Shown: positions 1 through 10,405 of the stretch, piece by piece
Layout: each line of letters opens with the position of its first letter
How positions within the stretch are numbered: position 1 is the first letter of the stretch
Assembly (NCBI RefSeq): GCF_040712315.1
Contig: NC_134020.1
Coordinates: 48,345,751-48,409,750 of the forward strand
Source: Castanea sativa
Taxonomy: Eukaryota; Streptophyta; Magnoliopsida; Fagales; Fagaceae
Direction: 5' to 3'
DNA length: 64,000 nt
Notes under the pieces: generated by a model
Database searches by the model: none
What the model was told of the DNA's origin: nothing
The model's input: the letters and a program-made list of their open reading frames with translations, nothing else
Made by a program: the position numbers and the translations under genes

Positions 1-625
1 CTCTGTCAAAAACCCAACACCTCTCAACCCTCTCAATGATGTTGCCATGAGCCATCGCTGCCTTTAAACTTTTTGGTAGTTAGTACTTAGTAGTTTATCA
101 TTTATTTGTACTTTGATAGTTTGATTCCATATTGTTGTGTTGTGTATATGATTTTGACAAAACTTTTAGGGTTTTTATTTTTCTATTTTGTTAACTAAAT
201 TAAGTAAAATTTAAAAAATTATGAAATAGGATCTTCATTATTTAATTAGCTAGTTAACCTTAGATTGAAAATTCTCTTTTGGATTACATATTGTAAAATT
301 GTAGTTAGCTAGGTTTTATATGCTAACTAGCCTAACTTATTTTGGATTTGGAACTTAGAATTTGGAAAACATTTTCCATATGTGTAGATAATATTTTGGG
401 TACTTAGTTGCTAATTAAACACGTATTGAACTTTTTAGATACATTATGTCAAAAGTTAAATATATTTTGCTTCGTTAGAATGACATAAGAACAATGTAGT
501 GCGTGCAAATTACATTTTATGATGCAAAATTTTTTTTTTAAAATGGATGGATTCATATTTTAAGTGATTATATAACATACAAAGTCACTATCAATAGGTT
601 TTTTGCTTAAAATCTGAAAATAAGT
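1..625. other. AT-rich intergenic DNA, no gene seen
   Basis: This stretch is AT-rich with many stops in every frame and no recognisable protein similarity. I see no RNA gene. It is probably old, decayed repeat sequence, but no element ends are clear. Confidence 0.5.
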
Positions 626-702
626 AGGAACTTACGATCCACGATCCGATCCTACGATCTCCGATCCTACCTACCTTCGACGATCCTACGTAGGATCCCG
701 AT
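626..702. repeat. GATCC-rich short tandem motif cluster
   Basis: Short degenerate repeats built on CGATCC and CCTACG are packed into about 75 bases and end in the palindrome CCTACGTAGG, followed by GATCCCGATTTTGAC. The GC-rich block stands out in AT-rich surroundings. It could be the subterminal part of a small TIR transposon whose other end I could not find. Confidence 0.5.
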
Positions 703-711
703 TTTGACAAC

Positions 712-878
712 CTTGCCCTCAACAAGTATAAGTGCTTTTAGAGTGTGGGGGGAGAGGGGGGGGGGGGGAGGGGGGCAACAGTTGGGATTCAAGTCTCCTG
801 AAAAAAGCTTTATACACATGTACTTGAATTACGCTTCGAGTAGAATTCTATCTCAACTTAAAAAAAAAAAAAAAAAAA
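712..878 (+). repeat. SINE-like element, copy 1 (5' end altered)
   Basis: The sequence matches the element at 5716-5883: a tRNA-like B-box region (ATTCAAGTCTC), then a body ending in AATTCTATCTCAACTT and an 18-A tail. A G-rich expansion at 747-775 interrupts the left half. It lies at the left edge of the duplicated segment, so it was inserted before that duplication. The tRNA-derived assignment is an inference from the box-like motif and the A tail. Confidence 0.45.
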
Positions 879-1606
879 TTACTTTGCATAACCATGAAGC
901 TAAACCTATTGTCGCATGAATTAAATTTATTTATTATTAAGCCTATTGAGTATTGCCCCAAAAAACTTGCTATTAGAAAACTTAAGACCACTACTCTAAA
1001 AGAAGAAAAGTCAAGCACTAGGGGGGTTAACTTAACCACTTAAAACAGAACCAGTTGTTTCAATTGCAGGACCTCAAAGTTAATTCCTGCCATCATTGTT
1101 CTTCTGTAACTGATAGTACCAAACTATCAATGAGCTAAGTAGTAAGGGGTTGTGTCGTATGTTTAATGGTTGCTCCACCAAACCAAAGTGACCAACTAAT
1201 TAGTAAACTTATTGTAAAGCATAGAATAGCATAAACATAAAAGAATCTAAAATTGTTCAACAGTTGGATTTGTTAAAATTTCGCCTTCACAACTCTCAAT
1301 ATATAAGTTTGATAGTCAGACACTAGTTTGATTTTTATTTTAGTAATTTTTTAGAGATTTTAGGAATGAAAAGAAATAAAATTATAATTTTGTTATTTTT
1401 AGAGTCAATCAGAACACTTCCTAGAACTTTCCTAAACTTTCTAACATGAATAAAACCCCACACTTCATTTAAAGTTAGTCAGCGTCATCTTCTCTTTTCT
1501 CAAACAGAGCACACACAAAGTTCTTCTTGACATCTGATCCGTACCCTCAAGGTCCTTTCTCTTCTCTTATGCAATGCTTTCATTATGTGAATTCAGAATT
1601 CTGTGT
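712..1606. repeat. duplicated ~0.9-kb segment, copy A (uninterrupted)
   Basis: Shares long, near-identical stretches with 5740-6444 and 10241-10394. Shared landmarks include CATGAAGCTAAACCTATTGTCGC, the block ending AAAGTTAATTCCTGCCATCATTGTTCTT, and the right end GCAATGCTTTCATTATGTGAATTCAGAATTCT. Copy A is continuous, whereas copy B is split by a LINE, so this copy approximates the empty site. No open reading frame is conserved across both copies. It may be a repeated 5' gene flank or an unidentified repeat. Confidence 0.8.
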
Positions 1607-1640
1607 GTGTGTGTGTGTATAGATATATATATATATTAAA
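1607..1640. repeat. (GT)n(AT)n microsatellite
   Basis: A GT run continues into an AT run directly after the conserved end of the duplicated segment. Confidence 0.85.
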
Positions 1641-2179
1641 TTTGTGTTTAATTTAATTTGATCGACGAGAATGCAGAGGGAAAGGTGAGAAACAGAAAAT
1701 TTGTTTATTGAGTTTTTGTGTTTCATGTTGTTTTATGTCTGAATTTCTCCTCTTGTGGTGATCGTTAAATAAAAAAATAAAATAAAAATCGTTTAATACT
1801 AGGGATGTATTCAGAATTCTAGTTTAGGGTTCCTATCAAAAAATAAAATAAAAAAAATCTAGTTTAGGGGGGCCAAAAGGCATAAGCCAAAAAAATTTAG
1901 AGTTAAAAGAATTAAAAATATGTAAAATTGAAGACTAAATATATTATGAAAAATAGAATTAATATCCAATCAGCATTAACAAAATTTTAATTAAAAAATA
2001 TACAACTTATTTGTTTTCTAATATATTTTTAATCAGTCATTTGTTAAAATTGAATTTGATGTCCATTTTAAATCATGAAATAATTTATATTTAATTTTGC
2101 ACTAAATTTGCACTAATTAAGTTCATCCCATGTAACACGATTAAAAAAAACCAAAAAAGTAAAGTCAAGATTATTAGGA
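1641..2179. other. intergenic, no gene seen
   Basis: AT-rich DNA with A-tracts and no open reading frame of note. A small duplicated phrase (AGAATTCTAGTTTAGGG, then TCTAGTTTAGGGGGG) occurs near 1815-1870. Confidence 0.5.
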
Positions 2180-2735
2180 GGACCACAATTCAACTCTCTA
2201 TAACCACTCTAAAAACAGGCCCGTAAGGCGTGATGTTGAATGTTATAAAAGATTTGAGTGTGTCTTCCTCACTATCAGTTGGTTTTGAGGTAGAATGGCA
2301 TGACTCACAGTCCAACAAATAGTATCAGAATTAAGATCATTGGTTTGAGTCGCAAGAGTGTTATTGTGAGTGAGGGATTGTTGGGGTGACCACAATTTGA
2401 CCCCTACAACCACTCTAAAACCAGGCCCGCAAGGCGTGATGTTGAATGTTATAAAAGATTTGAGTGTGTCTTCTTCACTATCAGTTAGTTTTGAGGTAGA
2501 ATGACATGACTCAGTCCAAAAAATAGTATCAGAATTAAGATCATTGGTTCGAGTCGCAGGAGTGTCATTGTGAGTGAGGGATTGTTGGGGTGACCACAAT
2601 TTGACTCCTACAACCACTCTAAAATCAGGCCCGCAAGGCATGATTTCGAATGCCATAAAAAATTTGAGTGTATCTTCCTTATCACCAATTGGTTTTGAGG
2701 TGAAATGACATAGTTCACAATCTGACAAAAAGTAA
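2180..2735. repeat. three-copy tandem repeat, ~205-bp unit
   Basis: Three imperfect direct copies start at about 2180, 2390 and 2592, each beginning GACCACAATT. The first two are about 205-210 bp and the third is shorter. Each full unit carries GGCCCG(C/T)AAGGC, a CACTATCAGTT block and TTGGTTCGAGTCGCA, which resembles an RNA polymerase III B box. A 161-codon minus-strand frame across the array has no recognisable domain and reflects the repetition. It may be a tandemly multiplied tRNA-derived SINE, which is an inference. Confidence 0.75.
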
Positions 2736-3255
2736 ATGTATTCAAGAATAACTAGTCAAAGTAGTAAGGATACAAGAAAAAGTTGGGATCATATTTGAAA
2801 GCATTGCCTATGCCCAAAACCTTGAGAGAGGTTTTAGAGCTTTAACATGAACCACATATTTTTTTTTTTTTTTGAAAAAGTCTATCAACACTAAAAATTA
2901 TACAAAATGTGTTGATGTGTTAAGTAAAAAAGTGATATTAGTAGTTGATCTAGATAAGAACTAGTAAAAGTTTGTCAACTCAAAGCTGTAAAAAATGTTG
3001 TGAAATTTTTTGTGTATTGCTCTTTTTCTTTTTGTTGAGAAGTACAACAATTCACAATTTTTTCACAAATGTTAAGTTGTTACTAATTCTAATTTGAAAC
3101 CACTACTGAAATTTCCTTTTTGACCACTAATAAAAACCTATAAAAACCTGCCACTTAGGATTTTTACATGTTATCCAGTATTTTTCCAATCGCTTCCATA
3201 AACATTAAAAAAGCTTCATTTTCGCCATCATCTTCTTCTTTAACACCATGATGGA
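2736..3255. other. intergenic upstream of resistance-gene relic
   Basis: Low-complexity AT-rich DNA with a 16-T run near 2858. No coding signal was recognised. Confidence 0.45.
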
Positions 3256-3260
3256 TACAT

Positions 3261-4195
3261 GATATTTTTCTCAGTTTTAGAGGTGAGGATGCTTGCTATG
3301 GTTTTATAGACCATCTATATGCTGCCTTGAAACAGATGGGCATTGTCACACGTAGAGATGAGGAAAAACTTGAGAGACATACGCCCATTTCACCAGATCT
3401 CTTGAAAGTAATAGAAGAATCCTGGTTTGCAATTTTCATTCTCTCAAAAAATTATGCATCTTCTACATGGTGCTTAGATGAACTTGCAAAAATCATTCAA
3501 TGCATGAAAGAGATAGGAATAACAATTTTGCCAATTTTTTATGATGTGGGTCCATCTAATGTGCAAAAACAAATGGGAAGTTTTTTTTTTTTAACAAATG
3601 GGAAGTTTTGCCCAAGCCTTTGCTACACACGAGGAGAATTTCAAGGATCACATAGAGAAGGTGCAAACCTGAAGAGCTGTTTTGAAAGAAGTGGCCAATC
3701 TTAAAGGGTGGCATTTACAAGATAGTTAATCCAATATGAAAATATTTTTTTACTTTTAAATGTTCAAAAAAATACACTTCCTATCATTATTCTTGTTTTG
3801 ATCCTCTGGCATACCTACATACACGTTCATGGTTCTTTCATTTTCACTTGATCCAATTAATTTATATTTTCATATTTCTTTCAATTATGTCTTAAGCAAA
3901 GTTATTTACATTTTTCCGGTTTTACCCAATACAATAGAACTTTAAATTTCTTTCTTAAACTCACCAGATATCTCTCTATTGCAGGTTCGGGTCAAAATTT
4001 ATCCAAAACATTGTGGGAGAGTTATGGCATAAATTGAGCTATGCATTGTTAGAAGATATCGAAGACCTTGTAGGGATAGAATCTCGAGCGAAGGAATTGG
4101 AGACATATTTGGCCATAGAGTTTAACAATGTTCGCATTATAGGAGTTTGGGGGATGTGGGGAATTGGCAAGATCAATATTGTTGGCATCTTTTAA
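3261..4195 (+). pseudogene. TIR-NBS disease-resistance gene fragment
   Basis: Relic of a TIR-NBS(-LRR) immune receptor, a family of intracellular pathogen sensors. The TIR domain starts in frame at 3261 with FLSFRGED, before the first usable ATG at 3327, so the normal N-terminus is missing. Further TIR hallmarks are SKNYASSTWCLDEL and ILPIFYDV. A T-rich tract at about 3581-3592 shifts the frame, and TIR sequence resumes afterwards (AFATHEENFKDHIEKV) but meets a TGA. An intron-like gap follows, ending in a TTGCAG acceptor near 3984. A second exon (4013-4195) carries the start of the NB-ARC domain. The P-loop there reads GMWGIGKIN instead of the usual GMGGIGKTT, so it is damaged, and the frame ends at 4195. 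There is no NBS remainder and no LRR. Confidence 0.88.
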
Positions 4196-4741
4196 AGATG
4201 ATACATAATATTTTTGAGGAGAAGAAGAAGAAGAAGCAAAGAAGATTTGTTTTTACTCATTCTTAATAGCCCACATTATAACTTGGATACTTAGCAGCAA
4301 AAACACCACAAAAATAAATAAAAAGATTATCAGTGACATTTTTTTATTTCACTTTTCTACTTAAAGCTGGTTGGAGAAAAGATGGAGTAGGAGTTAGGAA
4401 TTTTGAAAGCAACAATGACCATTAGATTGGCTTCACACAGGACTATATTGATGTGAATTATTTTATTAGTCGAGTTGAAGGGCATTCCTCTACATCAGTT
4501 TGCCTTTTAAAAATTTGCCTTCATTTTTAAATTGTTGAGTAAGTCCAAATTAATAGGACAATTTTATCTTTAGGGATGCGAAAGAACAAAACTGATCCTA
4601 CAGTGACCATTGAATGTTGTAGTTTGGAATCTTTGGATGCTACCTCTTCTCTCCCCAAGAGAACGAGTATAAGTTTGATCCACCGGGGGAAATGGGGCAT
4701 AGTCCATAGAATTTACCTCGCTCCTTATAATTTTCCCTAGA
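4196..4741. other. non-coding DNA after the TIR-NBS relic
   Basis: Contains a short AAG microsatellite at about 4215-4235 and otherwise no open frame or repeat that I recognise. It may be decayed remains of the same gene. Confidence 0.4.
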
Positions 4742-4749
4742 AGTGGAAG

Positions 4750-5311
4750 TAGTGGCAGAGCCAGGATTTAAGTCTAAAGGAGGCAACATTAAAAGATAAT
4801 ATTAAAAGTGAAATTAATCTAAAAAAAATATTAATAAAAAATAATAACAAAATAAATAAACAATTGTAAGCAAATATGAATATATTTCATATTATTAAAA
4901 TAAATAAACAAAAATAACCAATTCATAGCTACTAAAAAATTTACAAATTGATGGAGTAAAAATGTGATTAGTGTTACTTATAAAATATAATGAATAAATA
5001 TTTGAAATTATATTTTGTGATTGGTGACATGCCAATTTGTAAGACATAAGCAGTAAAATTTGTAGTATCTCTAGCATCATTCAATGATAAAATGCTATGA
5101 AAGATATCATAAATAGTGAAAATGGTGTAAATAATGATATAGAATAAAAAATAAAAAATTGTGAAATAGGTGCAACATGTAGGACAAGACAAAAGCATGG
5201 TTTGGTATTTGAAAACTTTTTTTCCTTTCTTTTTCCTACTAATGCTAGAAATTTTTTGAAGGAGTTAGGGGGAGCAGGTGCCCCCCTCGTCCTCCTCTAG
5301 CTCCGCCAGTG
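4750..5311. mobile_element. non-autonomous hAT-like element with 8-bp TSD
   Basis: The left end TAGTGGCAGAGCC and the right end (reverse complement CACTGGCGGAGCT) form terminal inverted repeats close to the hAT-type CAGTGGCGGAGCC. The element is flanked by the direct repeat AGTGGAAG at 4742-4749 and 5312-5319; an 8-bp target duplication is the hAT signature. The 562-bp interior is AT-rich. Two minus-strand frames there show no transposase motif, so this is a deletion derivative or MITE. Confidence 0.8.
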
Positions 5312-5319
5312 AGTGGAAG

Positions 5320-5715
5320 TGAGCCAAAGTAAAGCATTATAAAATCCAGAATAATGCTAGAGATACAAATTATTTTATAAAATTTTTTACAAACTGCTGA
5401 TGTATTGAGTAATTATTGATAAATGAAAAAAGTAATATTAATGGTAGGCCTAGATAAAAACCAACAAAAGGTTGACCACATCAACACTTTGTAAAAATGT
5501 TGTAAAATAATTTTTACTTGTAGCATTACTCTAAAATCAAAGAGTGTAGAATCATCTTCTTCAAAAGTACTGGCACTTAATATTTATTGATGATTAAGAT
5601 TCTACTGTTGACTTTCCACGTAGCTAGTTTCTAAAAATAAATAAATAAAGTTTTCCTTGAGCATTTTTGGAGTCCACAATACAATGACATCTAAATTACA
5701 TCAGATAACTACAAC
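5320..5715. other. intergenic, no gene seen
   Basis: AT-rich DNA between the hAT-like element and the second copy of the duplicated segment. No element ends recognised. Confidence 0.4.
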
Positions 5716-5883
5716 GCACCCTTGGCGTGATAGTCATTCTACAAGTATAAGTACTTATAGGGTGTGGGAGAGGGCAAGGGTTGAGATTCAAGTCTCTTAT
5801 AGAAAGCTTTATACACATGTACTTGAATAAGGCTTTGAGTAGAATTCTATCTCAACTTAAAAAACAAAAACAAAAACAAAAAA
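5716..5883 (+). repeat. SINE-like element, copy 2
   Basis: About 168 bp beginning CCTTGGCGTGATAGTCA (A-box-like), then GGTTGAGATTCAAGTCTC (B-box-like), ending in AAAAAACAAAAACAAAAACAAAA. It has the layout of a tRNA-derived SINE. I could not define a clean target duplication. Matches 712-878. Confidence 0.5.
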
Positions 5884-6482
5884 TTGCGGTGGAGAACCAT
5901 GAAGCTAAACCTATTGTCGCACGAAATAAATTTATTTATTCTTAAGCCTATTGAGTATTGCCCCAAAAAACTTGCTATTAGAAAACTTAAGACCACTACT
6001 CTAAAAGAAGACAAGTCAAGCACTAGCGGGGTTAACTTAAGCACTTATAACAGAACCAGTTGTTTCAATTGCAGGACCTCAAAGTTAATTCCTGCCATCA
6101 TTGTTCTTGTGTAACTGATAGTACCAGACTACCAATGAGCTAAGTAGTAAGGGGTTGTGTCGTATGTTTAAGGTGGCTCCACCAAACCAATGTGACCAAC
6201 TTATTAGTAAACTTATTGTAAGTATAGAATAGAATAAGCATAAAAGAATCTAAAATTGTTCAACAGTTGGATATATTAAAATTTCGCCTTCACAACTCTC
6301 AATATCTAAGTTTAATAGTCAAACACTACTTTGATTTTTATTTTAGTAATTTTTTAGAGATTTTAGGAATGAAAAGAAATAAAATTATAATTTTGATATT
6401 TTTAGAGTACGTCGATCAAAACACTTACTGGAACTTTCCTAAACTTTTTTTTTTTTTTTTTATGCGAACTACGTCAATTTTA

Positions 6483-7157
6483 TTAAGAAGAAGAAGAAAA
6501 CATTACATCATGGGACACTAACTGCTCAATGAATGTAGGACAAACTCCTATCCAAATAAAAGAATCCGATAAAGTCTTAGCGTGTTGGGCTAACGCATGC
6601 GCTACTTTATTACCACTCCTTGGCACAACAGAAAACAAGCACTCACTAAACCTTGGGGCTTGTAGTAAGGACCCAGAAATCAAATTGCAGATACTTGAGG
6701 GAGGGGTGACTGAGCCCGTGAGAGAATTATAGGCCACCATAGAGTCCCCTTCAAAAATTGCAGAACTGATACCTCGATCCCAAGCAAACCGCATTCCCTC
6801 CTCCATCGCCTTGGCTTCAGTCTCCAGAGGACCCAAGAAAGAATCTTCATACTCAACGCAGCACAAACCAACCCGAGATGGTCCCTAATTACGACCCCAA
6901 TGCCCATAGCCCGCTGTCTCTCAAATACAGTACCATCAACAATAACTTTGAACCACAAATGATGAGGAAGAGCCCAGCCAACTTCGACCTCTATATTCTT
7001 CACCTGAATTCTATGATTTGCCAACTAAAACTCCTCCAAATACTCCATAGTCCAGCCAACAATAACAGAGGTCAATTCACGAAGACCATATGTCTGAATT
7101 TCATTTCTATTGGACCAAATTCCCAGGCAATAGTAAATAAACGAGCCAAATCCTAAG
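6483..7157 (-). pseudogene. LINE RNase-H-like domain (RVT_3 type)
   Basis: Downstream end of the LINE. 6680-7024 encodes the first strands (FKVIVDGTVF and GIGVVIRDH), and after a frameshift near 6790-6860 the frame 6483-6866 continues with LETEAKAMEEGMRFAW, FEGDS and SGNKVAHALAQHA. This is the plant RNase-H-like domain fused to L1 LINEs, with the usual D...E...D order split between frames. The terminal codon lies at 6483, about 20 bases before the poly(A). Confidence 0.88.
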
Positions 7158-7162
7158 CAGAC

Positions 7163-8197
7163 TGTTAGGACATATGTGGTTCACTTGTTAAGAACATATG
7201 TCATTCTTTTATGTAATTAGCTAATCCTTTGACAAAACGCACTTTGCTTGTATTTGGGTAGATCTAGGATGTTTTTAATACTTCAAGAAACAAGGTTTCA
7301 AGATCAAGTGTTAAAGCCATGCAAGTCTGTCCAAGAAACAAGCTAAAGAAGTGCCTGTCATTAAAGGTCGATAGCTAGCTCGACAGCTAGCTCGGCAGCT
7401 AGCATCTATCGAGCTTAAGAAGCTGTTCCAGCCCCGTGGCTCGATAGCTTCTCGACAAATGCTATCTGTCAAGGTTTAAGAAAAACAGAATTTCAAATCT
7501 GTTTTGATTCCAATCTGTGGATATGTCTTTGGGCCTTCTTTTCTCATAACCCTAGACATATAAAAGGATTATTTTAAGAGCCGTCAAAGTAAGCATAAGT
7601 TGCACAAGCATTGAGCAAAGTCTTTTCAAGCAATTTGTGACCGGAGACAAAGTTTGCCCTAGTTCATCTCTATTGTGAAGAAGCTATTGTGTTTGTGTAC
7701 TATAGGGTTTTGTAACCAAGCATCTTCTTGATCTTCATCGTGTGGATGAACTAAAAACCTTTGCAGCCAACATCTTTCTCAAGTTGGTGATTGAAGTTGG
7801 GTACTGGGATCCGCGCAATTAGTTAGTCACATACTGGGAGCCGTGCATTAAAAGGAGAGATTGTCATTACAGAACAAGTCCAATTGGGTATTGGTGTAAA
7901 GATTCAACTGTAGATTGGTAGAAGGTACTATGGTTTCTTTACTTGTAACTGCTTGTTTTGATAATAGTGGATTCTCAAAAGTGGTGATCTTAAAATCACC
8001 CGGTGGGGTTTTTGCTTTGGAGGTTTTCCCTATTCGTAAACAAATCACTGTGTCAATTTATTTTTCGCTGCACTTTAGTTTATTGGTGATTTTTTTGTGC
8101 TACCACGCGTTTGCATGTTAAATTGATTAATTAATTAAACTTGGCTAATTAATCAAATTAATCCATCACAAGGGCTCAATACGTTTTTGGCCTATCA
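7163..8197 (+). mobile_element. solo LTR, copy A, in LINE
   Basis: Begins TGTTAGGACATATG and ends TTTTTGGCCTATCA, with the direct repeat CAGAC at 7158-7162 and 8198-8202. TG...CA ends plus a 5-bp target duplication and no internal genes mark a solo LTR, presumably left by LTR-LTR recombination. Its body contains CTCGACAGCTAGCTCG-type inverted motifs at 7368-7410 and a TATA box at 7559-7566. Two more copies lie at 25253 and 30334. The minus-strand frame inside is a shadow. Confidence 0.92.
7559..7566 (+). promoter_or_regulatory. TATA box of solo LTR A
   Basis: TATAAAAG within CCCTAGACATATAAAAGGATTAT, conserved in all three LTR copies. It probably marks the LTR promoter, with transcription starting a few tens of bases downstream. 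Confidence 0.6.
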
Positions 8198-8202
8198 CAG
8201 AC

Positions 8203-9112
8203 CATTGCTTCATGTTCCGAGAATACCAGACCAGATCTATAAACTCCTTTACCTCCCCCGAATTTGTTCCAAAGTTGACATTAGCAGCTGTCCACACCTC
8301 CTTAGCTCTAACACAATGCCAAAGCACATGAGCCGAAGATTCCACAGCTGCCCCACACTTTTCACAAACATTATCCTGAGTTACCTTCTGAATGAGCAAA
8401 TTGGCTTTTGTTGGCAAAATGTTCCTGCTAGCTTGCCAAGCAAAAGCCTTAATTTTATTAGGAAAAGGCAACTTCCAAATACACCGCCAAAAGGAAACCA
8501 TGTGCTGTGAGGATGAGCTCTCACCCTGATGAGTATCACTCCTAGCTTGGCGAGCAACATGATAAGCACTGCTCACAAAGAATGGCCTGTTGGAGTAGAA
8601 GCCCAAATCAGTCTATCAGCAGGCAGCGATGGACTAAGAGGAATGGAGAGAATAGCTTCGGCATCAAAAGGTCGAAAAACCTCATGGATGATATCAGACT
8701 TCCAGGTTGCTGTCTCCGGATTGATAAAGGTAGAAACCATGGCATCATCAAGGAAAAAATGAGGAATAGTTGCTGGTTTATACAAGGAAGGGAAAGGCAA
8801 CCACTTATCACTCTACAATCTTATCGAGCCTCCATTACCAATCTGCCACCGACACCTTAATTGAACAACCTTTTGCACTTCCATTATACTATGCCAAGAA
8901 TAAGATGGGTGCCTTCCCAATGATGCACTCAAAAAATCACCATGTGGAAAATATTTAGCTTTATACACCTGGTGAAATAATGAGTTTGGACAATTCTGGT
9001 GCTGCCATCCCTGCTTAGCCAACAAAGCAATATTAAATGCTTTTAATTCTTGAAATCTCATACCTCCTTCCTCCTTCGGAGCGCACATCTTATCCCAGCT
9101 TAGCCAAGCCAA
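8203..9112 (-). pseudogene. LINE C-terminal part with zf-RVT domain
   Basis: Two frames continue the LINE polyprotein. 8813-9112 has WLSWDKMCAPKEEGGMRF, typical of plant LINEs just after the reverse transcriptase. 8203-8606 has the zf-RVT domain with W..IWKLPFPNKIKAFAWQ and the metal ligands C-x2-C...H-x3-H-C. The frame is cut at 8203 by the solo LTR and resumes at 7157. Overlapping frames on either strand are shadows. Confidence 0.85.
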
Positions 9113-9365
9113 TTTATTATGGTTTTCCTGTTGCCCCCACCAAAATCATCTCACCATACCAGAAAGTTCATCACACAAAGCATCAAGAAGCTTAAAATAG
9201 CTCATAGTATAGGATGGGATAGCTTAGGCCACTAACTTTCTCAAAATTTTCTTTGCCAACACTTGACAGAAGCTTCTCCTTCCAGCTAGATAATTTATTC
9301 CCCAACTTTTCCTTAAGGTCATTAAAGGTATTACGTTTAGATCGCCCCACCAGAGAAGGTATTTT

Positions 9366-10253
9366 TCATGCTGTAGGGATCACTGGAGCCCCAAACCTCC
9401 GTTGTATTTCCTCCTGAATTAGCCTTGGAGTACTTCTACTAAAAAATAAAGTAGTCTTATTCCTATTCAGTTGTTGCCTTGACACTAATTCATAAATTGA
9501 GAAGATCTGCTGCAATACTTCACACTCCTCCAAAGTAGCTTGGAAAAAGATCAGGCTATCATTTGCAAAAAAATAATGAGAAATATGAGGAGCACCACGA
9601 CAAACAGCCACTCTTTTGATACTACCTCTTTCCACCTGTTGTCTAAGTAAACCAGATAAGCCCTCTGCACAAAGTAAAAATAGATAAAGAGAAAGAGGGT
9701 CCCCTTGACGTAAACCCCTGGAGGGAATAATATGCCCTTTAGGTTGCCCATTAATCCGAACAAAATAAGTAGCAGTGCAGACACATCTCATTACAACCTC
9801 CACCATTCTCCTATGAATGCCAAGCTTTTCCATAATGCTCTTCAAACAAGCCCATTACACCTTATCATAAGCCTTACTCATGTCTAATTTCAAAGCCATC
9901 TCCCCAATTTTCCCAATCCTTTTCTGACTGATATGGTGCATAGTCTCATAAGCGACAAGAATATTATCAGTTATAAATCGACCCTTAGTGAAAGCACTTT
10001 GGTTTTCTCTGACAATGCTAGATAGAATAGTCTTAAGCCTATTAGCCACAGTCTTTGAAGCAAGTTTATAAATAACATTACAAAGACTTATAGGACGATA
10101 CTCAGTAATCTTATAGGGATTTTTAACCTTAGGAATAAGGACAATGTGGGTGTCAATAAAATTCAGTGGGGCTATCCCATGGTTCAAAAAATTCAAGACT
10201 ACTTGTGTGACACAATCACTAGAAAGAGACCGAATTTTTTTATAAAACCCCAC
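9366..10253 (-). pseudogene. LINE reverse transcriptase domain
   Basis: Carries the order of motifs expected of a non-LTR reverse transcriptase: LIPKV, the EYRPISLCN block, RLK, QSAF.GR.I.DN, then LDMSKAYDKV (9857-10253), followed by SRGLRQGDPLS and the catalytic box (9366-9845). A stop between the two frames (TAA, read through the K-V/W-A region) breaks the protein. The catalytic box reads FFANDS where the family has F/YADD, so the second metal-binding aspartate position is Asn. The polymerase would be inactive even without the stops. There is no start codon because the element is truncated. Confidence 0.9.
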
Positions 10254-10405
10254 ACTTCATTTAAAGTTAGTCACCGTTATCTTCTCTTCACTCAAACAGA
10301 GCACACACAAAGTTCTTCTTGACATCTCATCCGTACCCTCAAGGTCCTCTCTCTTCTCTTATGCAATGCTTTCATTATGTGAATTCAGAATTCTCTTTAT
10401 ATATA

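Larger units (their letters stand above)
6445..10240 (-). mobile_element. 5'-truncated LINE (non-LTR retrotransposon)
   Basis: Minus-strand L1-type plant LINE. On the plus strand its poly(A) tail appears as a 17-T run at 6445-6461, preceded on the element strand by TTAATAAAATTGACG. Reading from the right it encodes reverse transcriptase, a zf-RVT domain and an RNase-H-like domain. The endonuclease and ORF1 are absent, so it is 5'-truncated at about 10,240. A solo LTR (7163-8197) interrupts it. The insertion removed roughly ten bases of the site seen at 1442-1451. No clear target duplication remains. Confidence 0.9.
5740..10394. repeat. duplicated segment, copy B, split by LINE insertion
   Basis: Left part 5740-6444 matches 720-1441, and right part 10241-10394 matches 1452-1606. 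The gap between the two parts is filled exactly by a minus-strand LINE. The right part ends at GAATTCAGAATTCT, the same point as copy A, and the copia LTR begins 12 bases later. Confidence 0.85.

Noticed and set aside
8187..8958. Plus-strand frames overlapping the LINE
   Set aside because: Antisense shadows of the minus-strand LINE polyprotein.
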